A DNA stretch of 36,472 bases, from NCBI GenBank assembly GCA_902536935.1, contig CACAZM010000018.1, positions 1-36,472 on the forward strand. The letters are read 5' to 3'. Shown here piece after piece: positions 15,338 through 23,044 of the stretch; within the stretch, counting starts at the first letter, position 1; every line of letters begins with the position of its first letter. A model generated the notes under the pieces. That model saw only the letters and a list, made by a program, of their open reading frames with translations, ran no database searches and was not told the DNA's origin. Source of the DNA: an uncultured Bacteroidota bacterium. Its GTDB lineage: Bacteria; Bacteroidota; Bacteroidia; Flavobacteriales; Flavobacteriaceae. Both the position numbers and the translations under genes were made by a program.

Positions 15338-17875
15338 TTAAAATTGCTGACCGATGATAAAGTGAGTTTCCCAGCCATGGGGACTAAGATCGCCTTCAAC
15401 AGGGCTATCAAACCCATATCCAAAATCGATTCCGAGAAGACCAAAAGCAGGCATAAAAATTCGAATCCCAAATCCAGCAGATCTTTTCATATCAAACGGA
15501 TTATATTGTTTAAAATTGTTAAATGAGTTACCTGCTTCTAAAAAACTCAAAGCATAAATGGAGGCCGACGGTTTGAGGGTGATTGGATACCGCAACTCCA
15601 ATGAGAACTTATTGTAAATCGTGGCGCCATCCCGATTCGATAAAGATTGATTTTCGTACCCTCGCATCGCTATTGTTTCTCGTCCATCGAGTGCATACTG
15701 TGAGAGTCCATCACCACCCAAATAAAATCGTTCAAATGGAATAATACCACGATCTGTGTTGTAAGCCCCCAAGTATCCAAACTCAGTATGTGTTTTCAAT
15801 ACCAGTTTGTCGATGATAGTACTGTACCATGAGCCAGAAAATTTCAATTTGTAATACTCCAACCATCGAAATTTTTCCTGATCAATTTTCGCTTGGTCTG
15901 GGGTCCCATCTGTATTTTGATAGGTAGCTTGATTTCCCAGATTAGCATAGTCTATATTATTGACTAAAGAATAGGGAAAAGAAACCTTTGCACTTACTGA
16001 AAATTGAGACCCGCCTAGTGGAAAAATTGGGTTTGTATAGGTATTATTCCGGGAAAGGGCAAATGTGTAATACAGATTGTTAGATACGCCATCTCCAAAG
16101 GTGAATAAGCCCGTATAGTAATTGTTTAAATCATAGTATTGATAACCAATTGCTTGAGAAAGGGTAAAGTAATCGTCAGGTACTTGCAAGCGTTTAGCCA
16201 AGCCTACATTTATGCCACGGATTTTAAAATACTGGCTTGTATCTGCACGACCTGTAAAGTAATTATATCGATATTGAGTGGTTTGTGAGATCGAAGTTGA
16301 AAATTGAACAGGCTGTTTACCGCCAAGCCACGGTTCTGCAAATGAAAAACTATAAGTTTCGTAAAAACGACTTTTTTGCAAACGCAAGGACAACTGTTGT
16401 CCATCACCCATGGGAACAGGCTTGTATGCCGATTTATTCCAGATGTTTCGCATCGAAAAATTGCTAAAACTCAACCCTAGGGTTCCGATAAAGCCTCCAC
16501 CACCATATCCGCCTTGAAGCTCGATTTGACTGGCACCTTTTTCAACTAGACCGTATTCGATATCAACCGTGCCAGCATTTGGGTCAACATTCTTAAAGTC
16601 GGGAGAAATTTGCTCGGGATCAAAGAAACCGAGTTGACCCAATTCTCGAACTGATCGAACAACCAGATCTTTACTGTACAGTGCGCCTGGTTTGGTGCGG
16701 ATTTCTCTATAAATTACATGGTCATTGGTCCGATCGTTACCGACTACCGTGATTCGATTAAAGTAAGCTGGTTTTCCTTCAATAATTCGAATTTCGAAGT
16801 TGATGGTATCATTCTCGGCACTGATTTCGACAGGGTTTACAGACGAGAATAAATAACCGTTGTTTTGATACAGGTTGGTCAAATCTTCTCCATCTGGCTT
16901 GGTGGGATCTGCTATACGTTTGCGGAGCAATACCCCATTATAAGTATCGCCTTTATCGATTCCCAATAAGCGGGCAAGGTCTCGATCGGAATAGACACTA
17001 TTCCCCAAAAAGTTAATGTCTCCAAAATAGTATTTGTTTCCCTCAACCACTTTGATTTGAACGTCGATCTCATTGTCACTGGAAATTATTGTATCAGAAA
17101 CCACTCGGGCATCGCGATGCCCTTTTTCTTTATAAAAGTCGATAAGATTATTCAGGTCTTGGTCGTAATCATATTCTATAAACTTTGATTTTTTCCAAAA
17201 GCGACCAAAGAACTTACGTTTGGTGTTTTTGAACTGCCTTCGTAACATACCATCACTGAATTCGTCGTTATCCAAAAATGTAATAGAGTTGATTTTCACA
17301 CGGTCACCACGATCGATGAAGATCAGCATTTTTTCACTGTTGCTACCAACCGTATCTTTTTTGGTTTCGATAGTAACTTTAGTATTTAAAAAGCCATCTT
17401 TTTGGTATTTATTGACTATATAATTTTCTGTGGTTTCTAAAAAGTTTTCACTGATTTTTAGACCTTTTTTCAACCCTGTGTCGTCAATCAAACTTTGTAG
17501 TTTGTTCTTTTTGACCCCTATGACGGTAAAATCAGAAAGTGTTGGAAGCTCTTTAATGTAGATCTCAATATCAGCAGTATTCTCTTCCACTCGAGTGAGA
17601 TAAAAGTTGATGTCACTAAATAGCTCGAGTTTCCAAAGTTTATTGATTACGGCACTGATGTCATCTCCAGGGATTCGAACTTGTTGTCCAGTCCGAAGCC
17701 CAGTATAAGCAACGACAGTTTGTGGGCTAAAACTTTTTATACCAGTGACTTCAATTTTACCCAAGGTGTACAGTTTTCCCTGATCAAAAGAGGGGGTTTG
17801 TTGTGCCAGTGAACTGCTAAATGCAGCTAGAAACAAAAAAATCCAAGGGGTGATATTATTCAGCAATTTGCTCAC
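15338..17875 (-). CDS. bamA: Outer membrane protein assembly factor BamA
   Basis: BamA inserts beta-barrel proteins into the outer membrane. This protein of 845 residues (849 from the upstream TTG) has a signal peptide ending near SSSLAQQ, a periplasmic region of POTRA repeats (for example LYTLGKIEVTGIKSFSPQ and KYYFGDINFLGNSVYSD), and a C-terminal barrel that starts after ELQGGYGGGGF and ends in FIIGQQF with the expected terminal aromatic residue. I prefer the GTG start at 17875 (MSKLLNN) to the TTG at 17887. Both overlap the uppS 3' end (by 20 or 32 bases). The order uppS-bamA-ompH-ompH is a classic envelope cluster. It is larger than the roughly 810-residue E. coli protein, as is usual in Bacteroidota. 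Confidence 0.95.
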   Translation of the reverse strand: MSKLLNNITPWIFLFLAAFSSSLAQQTPSFDQGKLYTLGKIEVTGIKSFSPQTVVAYTGLRTGQQVRIPGDDISAVINKLWKLELFSDINFYLTRVEENTADIEIYIKELPTLSDFTVIGVKKNKLQSLIDDTGLKKGLKISENFLETTENYIVNKYQKDGFLNTKVTIETKKDTVGSNSEKMLIFIDRGDRVKINSITFLDNDEFSDGMLRRQFKNTKRKFFGRFWKKSKFIEYDYDQDLNNLIDFYKEKGHRDARVVSDTIISSDNEIDVQIKVVEGNKYYFGDINFLGNSVYSDRDLARLLGIDKGDTYNGVLLRKRIADPTKPDGEDLTNLYQNNGYLFSSVNPVEISAENDTINFEIRIIEGKPAYFNRITVVGNDRTNDHVIYREIRTKPGALYSKDLVVRSVRELGQLGFFDPEQISPDFKNVDPNAGTVDIEYGLVEKGASQIELQGGYGGGGFIGTLGLSFSNFSMRNIWNKSAYKPVPMGDGQQLSLRLQKSRFYETYSFSFAEPWLGGKQPVQFSTSISQTTQYRYNYFTGRADTSQYFKIRGINVGLAKRLQVPDDYFTLSQAIGYQYYDLNNYYTGLFTFGDGVSNNLYYTFALSRNNTYTNPIFPLGGSQFSVSAKVSFPYSLVNNIDYANLGNQATYQNTDGTPDQAKIDQEKFRWLEYYKLKFSGSWYSTIIDKLVLKTHTEFGYLGAYNTDRGIIPFERFYLGGDGLSQYALDGRETIAMRGYENQSLSNRDGATIYNKFSLELRYPITLKPSASIYALSFLEAGNSFNNFKQYNPFDMKRSAGFGIRIFMPAFGLLGIDFGYGFDSPVEGDLSPHGWETHFIIGQQF

Positions 17876-18596
17876 TCGTTTTTCCAAATCGACGTTCTCT
17901 TAGTTGATAATCTGTGATCGCATTGTGCAGGGAAGTCTCGTCAAAATCGGGCCAAAGCTCTTTAGTAAAATACAATTCTGCATATGCTATTTGCCATAGC
18001 AAAAAATTACTTAATCGGACTTCACCACTTGTACGAATCAGCAGATCGACATCTGGTAAATTTTGCGTGTAAAGATGCTTATTTATTATGTCTCCGTCAA
18101 CATTTTCAACTGAAATTATGTTATTTTTAACTTTATGGCTGATTTCTTGAATTGCACGCTGGATTTCTTCTCTAGCACCATAGCTTAAGGCTAAGGTAAG
18201 TACCAACCCCGTGTTCGTTTTGGTTTGGTCCAAGACCTCTTGCAATTCGTATTGAACATTTTCGGGCATCATATCTGTATGTCCAATCGCATTCAGTCGA
18301 ATATTTTTCTTTTTCATCAAAGGTAGTTCGCGCTTTAAAGCGCTGACAAGCAACTTCATTAAAGTTTTGACTTCGTGTTTTGGTCGATTCCAGTTTTCAG
18401 TTGAAAACGCATACAAGGTCAGATTATTTATTCGTAAGCGGGCAGCAGCTTCTACAACTTTACGCACCGATTTTGCCCCTTCACGATGACCAAAAACACG
18501 GGGTTGTTTTCGCAGCTTTGCCCAGCGACCATTTCCATCCATGATGATGGCAATGTGCTTTGGCAACCTTTTGATATCAATGTCAATTGCTGTCAT
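17856..18596 (-). CDS. uppS: Isoprenyl transferase (undecaprenyl diphosphate synthase)
   Basis: UppS is a cis-prenyltransferase that makes the C55 lipid carrier for peptidoglycan and O-antigen. The 246-residue protein shows the catalytic Asp20 in AIIMDGNGRWAK, FGHREGAK, LYAFSTENWNRP, and the C-terminal signature DLLIRTSGEVRLSNFLLWQ followed by AELYF and LWPDF. I chose the ATG at 18596: it overlaps the DUF6089 stop as ATGA, whereas the upstream in-frame start at 18617 would add seven residues and a longer overlap. Its 3' end runs into the bamA start, so lipid carrier and barrel-assembly genes are co-translated. Confidence 0.95.
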   Translation of the reverse strand: MTAIDIDIKRLPKHIAIIMDGNGRWAKLRKQPRVFGHREGAKSVRKVVEAAARLRINNLTLYAFSTENWNRPKHEVKTLMKLLVSALKRELPLMKKKNIRLNAIGHTDMMPENVQYELQEVLDQTKTNTGLVLTLALSYGAREEIQRAIQEISHKVKNNIISVENVDGDIINKHLYTQNLPDVDLLIRTSGEVRLSNFLLWQIAYAELYFTKELWPDFDETSLHNAITDYQLRERRFGKTSEQIAE

Positions 18597-19291
18597 AATA
18601 GACCTTCTATAAACCAACCACGGCCAAAGGAATAGGAAAGTGAAAATCCGCTATAGATTATCCAATCGTTGCTTAAACTGTTTCCAAATGCTGGCAGTTG
18701 ATCAATTTCGTCGACAAATGTAGGAAAACTTCCATCGAGATTGTCGCTAAAGGTGTAAAGTGCTTTGACTTCAAAACCCAATAGAAAATTCATGCCCAAA
18801 CGAGTTTTGATACCAACCCCAATGGGAATCGCAAATGAAAACTCATTGTTTTGATAATTGGCAACGGATTCACTAACTGGATAGTACAAGTCTCGGAATT
18901 TTAAATAACTCAACCCCGCAAATAAGTAGGGTGACCATGAAGTTTTAAAGTCAGAGAAATCCATTTCAAAATAATTAACCTCAAGTATGGCCGATGTATG
19001 GTTGATCGAATTGCTAAAACTGTTAGCACGTTCTTTTCTCAAGGGTTCTGCCGATATGGAATCGATACCCTGAATTGAACTCAACCCTAGTTCGACACGA
19101 AAGGTAAAACGGGGTGAAAAATTACTTTTGTAAAATAGCGTTGCCGAGGGTGATTTGACCGAGGGATTAACAAAAGTTGTTTTTCCAACCTCCCCAATGT
19201 AGTTCGTACCTCCTAGAAATAGCCCAACTTCTCGAAATTGCGCATTGGCAAATGTCGTGGGAATAATCAAGCACAATAGAATGAATCTCAA
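18593..19291 (-). CDS. DUF6089 family protein, predicted small outer membrane barrel
   Basis: This 232-residue protein has a signal peptide ending near TTFANAQ (residues 1-18) and alternating polar/aromatic strands of an 8-10 strand barrel (EVGLFLGGTNYIGEVG, FYKSNFSPRFTFRVELGLS, YSGFSLSYSFGRGW). I recognise the family as an unnamed barrel found next to uppS-bamA in Bacteroidota. The only workable start is TTG at 19291: the same frame meets the nadK stop upstream with no ATG or GTG in between. It overlaps uppS by 4 bases. The function is unknown. Its fixed place in the cluster suggests a link to outer membrane biogenesis, but this is inference. Confidence 0.8.
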   Translation of the reverse strand: MRFILLCLIIPTTFANAQFREVGLFLGGTNYIGEVGKTTFVNPSVKSPSATLFYKSNFSPRFTFRVELGLSSIQGIDSISAEPLRKERANSFSNSINHTSAILEVNYFEMDFSDFKTSWSPYLFAGLSYLKFRDLYYPVSESVANYQNNEFSFAIPIGVGIKTRLGMNFLLGFEVKALYTFSDNLDGSFPTFVDEIDQLPAFGNSLSNDWIIYSGFSLSYSFGRGWFIEGLL

Positions 19292-19342
19292 AACTGTACA
19301 GTATTTACGTATGCTAAACGAATCAGGATTTACATTTATTGC

Positions 19343-20212
19343 TTAATTACGTCGGTCTTTCCCCCAATGGAGTTTGTTGCGCAAGGTTTTGAAATAGCTA
19401 TCTCCGTTCAGGCGTATTAAATGTAAGGGAAATGCTGCTTTTTGTATACGAATCTTATGTCCTGTTGGAATGGTGTGAATTCGTGAGTCCAAAGACAGTA
19501 GGTAGGCGTCTTCGCGACTAGATACCTGGAGTTCAATCACTTCATCCTCAGAAATAACCAAAGGGCGCGCATTGAGATTGTGTGGCGCAATGGGCGTGAG
19601 CACCAAGGACTTGCTGTTTGGATCTATAATAGGACCTCCATTGCTGAGCGAATACCCCGTTGACCCAGTAGGCGTAGAAACTATAAAACCATCTGCCCAG
19701 TAGGAATTGAGTGGTTCCCCATTGATTTTGGTGTGAACCGTAATCATAGCAGTTGAGTTTTTTCGACTCACTCCAACTTCGTTTAATGCCAAAGGGAAAG
19801 CGGTAATATCTGCCGAGGCACTCTCGACAATTACTTCAAGTAAAGTCCGCTTCTCTACGCTGTATTGACGTTCTACAAATGATTGTAGAGCAACTTTTAT
19901 ATCATCAGCCTGAAGGGTAGCCAAAAACCCAAGTCGACCTGTGTTGACGCCAATCACTGGAATCTCTGTATCGCGAATCAACTCCAACGAGCGGAGAAGG
20001 GTACCATCCCCACCAACTGAAAAAAAGACATCTGTGTCTTCACCCAGATTTATATGTGTTGAAAATGAGGAAAGCGTTTGGTTTTCTAACCATGTACAAA
20101 TTGCCTCATGGCAAGTCACAGCAAGACCCATCGAGTGAGCGGATTCTAAAAGATAACGAACGGTTTGTTGGCAAGATTCGTCGTGAAGGGAGCTGTACAC
20201 AGCAATTTTCAT
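19343..20212 (-). CDS. nadK: NAD kinase
   Basis: NadK phosphorylates NAD to NADP. The 289-residue protein has the diagnostic GGDG motif (67-70, in FFSVGGDGTLLRS), NTGRLGFLA, the NE motif in LALNEVGVSR, and the conserved TPTGSTGYSLSNGGPI block that shapes the NAD site. The ATG at 20212 follows the previous gene's stop by 6 bases. It heads the metabolic part of the envelope cluster; there is no obvious functional tie to its neighbours, but the arrangement is common in flavobacteria. Confidence 0.95.
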   Translation of the reverse strand: MKIAVYSSLHDESCQQTVRYLLESAHSMGLAVTCHEAICTWLENQTLSSFSTHINLGEDTDVFFSVGGDGTLLRSLELIRDTEIPVIGVNTGRLGFLATLQADDIKVALQSFVERQYSVEKRTLLEVIVESASADITAFPLALNEVGVSRKNSTAMITVHTKINGEPLNSYWADGFIVSTPTGSTGYSLSNGGPIIDPNSKSLVLTPIAPHNLNARPLVISEDEVIELQVSSREDAYLLSLDSRIHTIPTGHKIRIQKAAFPLHLIRLNGDSYFKTLRNKLHWGKDRRN

Positions 20213-20218
20213 GGGCGA

Positions 20219-20527
20219 CTAAATCGATAAGTATTTGTCTAAATACGAAGCGTGTTCTTTCAATTTATCTTCAAAATTATCCTCGTCATGCTTGCTAAGC
20301 ACTTCATAGTCAAATCGGCGAAGTGTCGGTATGAGGTGCTTGAGATCTTGTGGGTCAACCTTAAGTATGATATCTACACAATCCTCATGCTCACGTTCAA
20401 GATGCATACTAGTAATTTCCACATGACAAAGCTCTAGAAGATGTGTGAGGTCTGACAACAAAAAGTCAACGCGATTTTTGCGAATGCTCAGTTGTGTTAG
20501 TTTTTGATAGACAGTTTCTTCATGCAT
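20219..20527 (-). CDS. Small ACT-like protein, resembling the C-terminal part of a flavobacterial CBS-domain protein
   Basis: This 102-residue protein ends in ILKVDPQDLKHLIPTLRRF, DYEVLSKHDEDNFEDKL and ASYLDKYLSI. These closely match, from memory, the C-terminal end of the roughly 220-residue CBS-domain protein usually encoded before nadK in flavobacteria (pattern TLKV...TFRRYxYxVIxxHEEDxF...YLDKYLxI). Here the two CBS motifs are missing: only about 100 codons exist, and the 71-base gap to pdxJ cannot hold them. The ATG at 20527 is preferred over the longer start at 20575, which would add a hydrophobic stretch reaching into the divergent promoter region. The role is unknown; the remaining part looks like a small beta-alpha-beta sensor fold. 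Confidence 0.7.
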   Translation of the reverse strand: MHEETVYQKLTQLSIRKNRVDFLLSDLTHLLELCHVEITSMHLEREHEDCVDIILKVDPQDLKHLIPTLRRFDYEVLSKHDEDNFEDKLKEHASYLDKYLSI

Positions 20528-20576
20528 AACTATAGCCAAAATAACGAAAAAAGTGGACAAACTGCTCCATTCCATG

Positions 20577-20584
20577 TATTTTTG
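20577..20584 (+). promoter_or_regulatory. -7 promoter element of pdxJ
   Basis: TATTTTTG, an exact TAnnTTTG match, lies 14 bases before the pdxJ ATG in the 71-base divergent gap. No clear -33 TTG is seen at the right distance. Confidence 0.5.
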
Positions 20585-20598
20585 CCAAAAAAAAGAAA

Positions 20599-21312
20599 AT
20601 GACGAGTTTAAGTGTCAATGTCAACAAAATCGCCACTTTGCGTAATGCACGTGGAGGCGATATGCCCAATCTTGTACAAACCGCCAAAGACATGGAGAGC
20701 TTTGGGGCACAAGGGATTACCATACATCCACGCCCTGATGAGCGCCATATTCGATATCAAGATGCATACGAACTAAAAGAGGTAGTACAAACCGAACTCA
20801 ATATCGAGGGCAATCCCATTCCCAAGTTTGTGGACCTTGTTTTAGCGGTCAAGCCCGCTCAAGTGACTCTAGTGCCCGATGCCGAAGATGCGATTACTTC
20901 TAATACCGGTTGGGATACCATTCAACACAAATCTTTTTTGACGGAAGTCATACAAGAATTTAAATCTAATGGCATTCGGACTTCTATTTTTCTTGATCCT
21001 GACCCCAAACAAGTTGATGGGGCAAAAGCCACAGAAACAGACCGCATTGAACTCTTTACAGAGGCCTATGCAAATGGGTTTCCAAAAAGTCCAAAAGCCG
21101 CGATTGCACCATATATAGAAACGGCAAAATCTGCAGTTGAATACGAAATCGGACTCAATGCTGGGCACGACCTTAACTTACAAAACATCTCCTATTTTCA
21201 TCAGCATATTCCCAATTTGCTCGAAGTTTCAATCGGGCATGCACTTATTTGCGAGTCGCTTTATTTTGGACTTGAAAATGTAGTGAATCAATACCGTGTC
21301 AAACTCATATGA
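20599..21312 (+). CDS. pdxJ: Pyridoxine 5'-phosphate synthase
   Basis: PdxJ condenses 1-deoxyxylulose 5-phosphate with 3-amino-2-oxopropyl phosphate to form pyridoxine 5'-phosphate, in the DXP-dependent vitamin B6 route. This 237-residue TIM barrel has SVNVNKIATLRNARGG at the start, the active-site run ITIHPRPDERHIRYQD (H43, R45, H50), the VTLVPD strand, and a closing GLNAGHDLNLQN and EVSIGHALICESL phosphate-binding region. The stop overlaps the next gene as ATGA, so it is co-translated with the hydrolase. Confidence 0.96.
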   Translation: MTSLSVNVNKIATLRNARGGDMPNLVQTAKDMESFGAQGITIHPRPDERHIRYQDAYELKEVVQTELNIEGNPIPKFVDLVLAVKPAQVTLVPDAEDAITSNTGWDTIQHKSFLTEVIQEFKSNGIRTSIFLDPDPKQVDGAKATETDRIELFTEAYANGFPKSPKAAIAPYIETAKSAVEYEIGLNAGHDLNLQNISYFHQHIPNLLEVSIGHALICESLYFGLENVVNQYRVKLI

Positions 21313-22064
21313 GTTTGCTCCACAGTCAAATTCTAGGAACTGGAAAGCCCTTGTTGGTCCTACATGGCTTTTTGGGCATGTCCGACAACTGGCGTACAAT
21401 GGGCAGGCAATGGGCAGCTCGTTTTGAGGTGCACCTTATCGACTTGCGTAATCACGGGCGTAGCTTTCACAGTGATGCATTTTCCTATGCCGATATGGAA
21501 GCGGATTTGACGGCATATTGTGATCATCATCAACTGCAGCGAGTCGTCGTTTTAGGGCATTCCATGGGTGGCAAGCTTGCGATGCATTATGCGTCGTCTA
21601 ATCCCGAACAAGTTGAAAAACTGATTGTTGCTGATATTGCTCCAAAGGCCTACACTTCAAATCATGATCAAATTCTGAAAGGACTAATGGACTTAAACAC
21701 CTTCCCTCCCGAATCTCGTATAGATGCTGACCAACGCTTGAGTAACTTTGTCAATGACCAAACTACAAGATCTTTTTTACTAAAAAATTTATATCGAAAA
21801 TCTGATGGCTATGGATTACGCATTAATGTAAGAGTTTTGAAAGAAAAGTTGGCGGAGGTAATGAAAGCTTCATTTGGAAATTATTATGGACCAACCCTTT
21901 TTTTGTCAGGAGAAAATTCAAATTATATTTTAGTAGAAGATCATATTAAAATTAAAAATCACTTTCCTAATTCTAAAATTAAAGTTATTTCTAAAGCTGG
22001 ACATTGGCTTCATACTGAAAACCCAATAGCTTTTGAGGCTGCAGTTATGAACTTTCTAAAATGA
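21309..22064 (+). CDS. Alpha/beta hydrolase (YbfF-like esterase)
   Basis: This 251-residue alpha/beta hydrolase has the oxyanion pattern LLVLHGFLGMSDNW, DLRNHGRS, the nucleophile elbow GHSMGGK (Ser85), IVADIAPKAY and the catalytic His232 in KAGHWLHTENP. This is the YbfF/ABHD11-like esterase group; the natural substrate is unknown. The reading frame is intact, but base composition changes sharply inside it: line 21541-21600 has 31 G/C of 60, whereas 21901-21960 has 11 of 60. The change is near 21770. The second half uses A/T-ending Lys, Asn and Ile codons far more than the first, suggesting recombination within the gene. Confidence 0.9.
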   Translation: MSLLHSQILGTGKPLLVLHGFLGMSDNWRTMGRQWAARFEVHLIDLRNHGRSFHSDAFSYADMEADLTAYCDHHQLQRVVVLGHSMGGKLAMHYASSNPEQVEKLIVADIAPKAYTSNHDQILKGLMDLNTFPPESRIDADQRLSNFVNDQTTRSFLLKNLYRKSDGYGLRINVRVLKEKLAEVMKASFGNYYGPTLFLSGENSNYILVEDHIKIKNHFPNSKIKVISKAGHWLHTENPIAFEAAVMNFLK

Positions 22065-22091
22065 TTTAAAATTAAATTAATGATATTTCGT

Positions 22092-22925
22092 TTAATCAGC
22101 TAAAATTTCAAGTAGGTGTATAAACAAATTAATAATATCTAGATAAAGATTAACAGCAATATCTACAGCAACTGCCCAAGAAGTATCTCCAGAGGCAATT
22201 GCTTTTTCAAGTTGATTAAAATCGTAAATAAGATAAAAAGTAAAAATACATACTCCAAAATAGGATTGTAATAAACGTCTTCTTGAGGACTTAAAAACAT
22301 AAGTATTAGATATACCAATGACAATGAGGGAAATTAAAAGAATGAATAAAACTGGACCTAAAAAACCAAAATCTCTGTCAGTTATATAATTAATGCCTGC
22401 AGTCAAAATTATTGCCATGGTAATTCCAATCAAAGTTTGGAAAACTATATTTTGCCATTCTTGGCTGTAACGGTCGTGAGTTAAAATATTTTTTTCAAAA
22501 TCAGACCTTAGATTTTGAATAACATCAGATTTTGCATCGAAAAAATCTTTTGGGTCAGATTGGTAATAATAAACTGTTTTCTTCTCCTCTTCAGCGCCCC
22601 ACCAAGACTTTTCTTTTTTTATGGATTTGGTACGAATTCCTTTTGACTTCAAATACTTTCTAAATTTGAATCCTTCACCTATATATGAAATTGTCGGTCC
22701 AAGTGACCAACCAATAAAAAATGAGAATAAAGCGCAGGAAATTATATTAGAAGGAAATTTATCCGCATTAACATATATAATAACTAAAAAAAGAAATTGA
22801 CCAAAAACTGTAAATGCAAACTCTAACCTTGTCTCAAAAGCTTTATTCAATCTTGCTGCAATTGTTGTTAATATCAACATGCCACCCAAAATTAAAAATG
22901 TTCTAACAAACAATATATTTTCCAC
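22092..22925 (-). CDS. Bax inhibitor-1 (TMBIM/YccA) family membrane protein with a central hydrophilic insert
   Basis: This 277-residue protein has seven predicted membrane helices (about 3-25, 34-54, 60-83, 163-183, 188-211, 218-240, 254-275). Family marks are the G-P after helix three (76-77), ITDRDFGFLGPVLF (181-194, like the KRDFSxxGxxLF of YccA/YbhL), IYDFNQL (D235) and LYLDIINLF (D263). D235 and D263 correspond to the paired Asp residues of the BsYetJ pH-sensitive Ca2+ leak. Between helices three and four lies a charged stretch (about 84-158) that compact bacterial members lack; the protein is about 50-60 residues longer than YccA. It starts at GTG. It is AT-rich (13 G/C of 60 at 22201-22260) compared with its neighbours. 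The transport role is inferred only from the family. Confidence 0.8.
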   Translation of the reverse strand: MENILFVRTFLILGGMLILTTIAARLNKAFETRLEFAFTVFGQFLFLVIIYVNADKFPSNIISCALFSFFIGWSLGPTISYIGEGFKFRKYLKSKGIRTKSIKKEKSWWGAEEEKKTVYYYQSDPKDFFDAKSDVIQNLRSDFEKNILTHDRYSQEWQNIVFQTLIGITMAIILTAGINYITDRDFGFLGPVLFILLISLIVIGISNTYVFKSSRRRLLQSYFGVCIFTFYLIYDFNQLEKAIASGDTSWAVAVDIAVNLYLDIINLFIHLLEILAD

Positions 22926-22993
22926 GATTAAATCTTTTTCTAAAAATATAAATTTTAATCTATAATCTTAAAATTTTTGAAAACATGATGTCT

Positions 22994-23025
22994 TTGTATA
23001 ACGTTTTAAAATAAAGTAATTTTGC
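22994..23025 (+). promoter_or_regulatory. Bacteroidota-type promoter of the tig-clpPX operon
   Basis: TTTG at 22994-22997 and TAATTTTG at 23018-23025 are separated by 20 bases, a full match to the TTTG / TAnnTTTG consensus. The trigger factor ATG is 19 bases past the -7 box. It lies in the 119-base gap behind the divergent Bax-inhibitor-1 gene, which otherwise holds only AT-rich sequence. Confidence 0.7.
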
Positions 23026-23044
23026 GCTTCCTTAAATAAATGCT

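Noticed and set aside
15329-15340. Possible bamA-ompH fusion broken by a stop, because both are in the same frame six bases apart
   Set aside because: BamA ends with the expected terminal Phe, and ompH begins with a complete signal peptide right at the TTG, so two separate genes fit better.
22065-22091. Possible terminator between the hydrolase and the convergent Bax-inhibitor-1 gene
   Set aside because: Only A/T-rich sequence with a weak ATTAAA/TTTAAT pairing; no credible stem.
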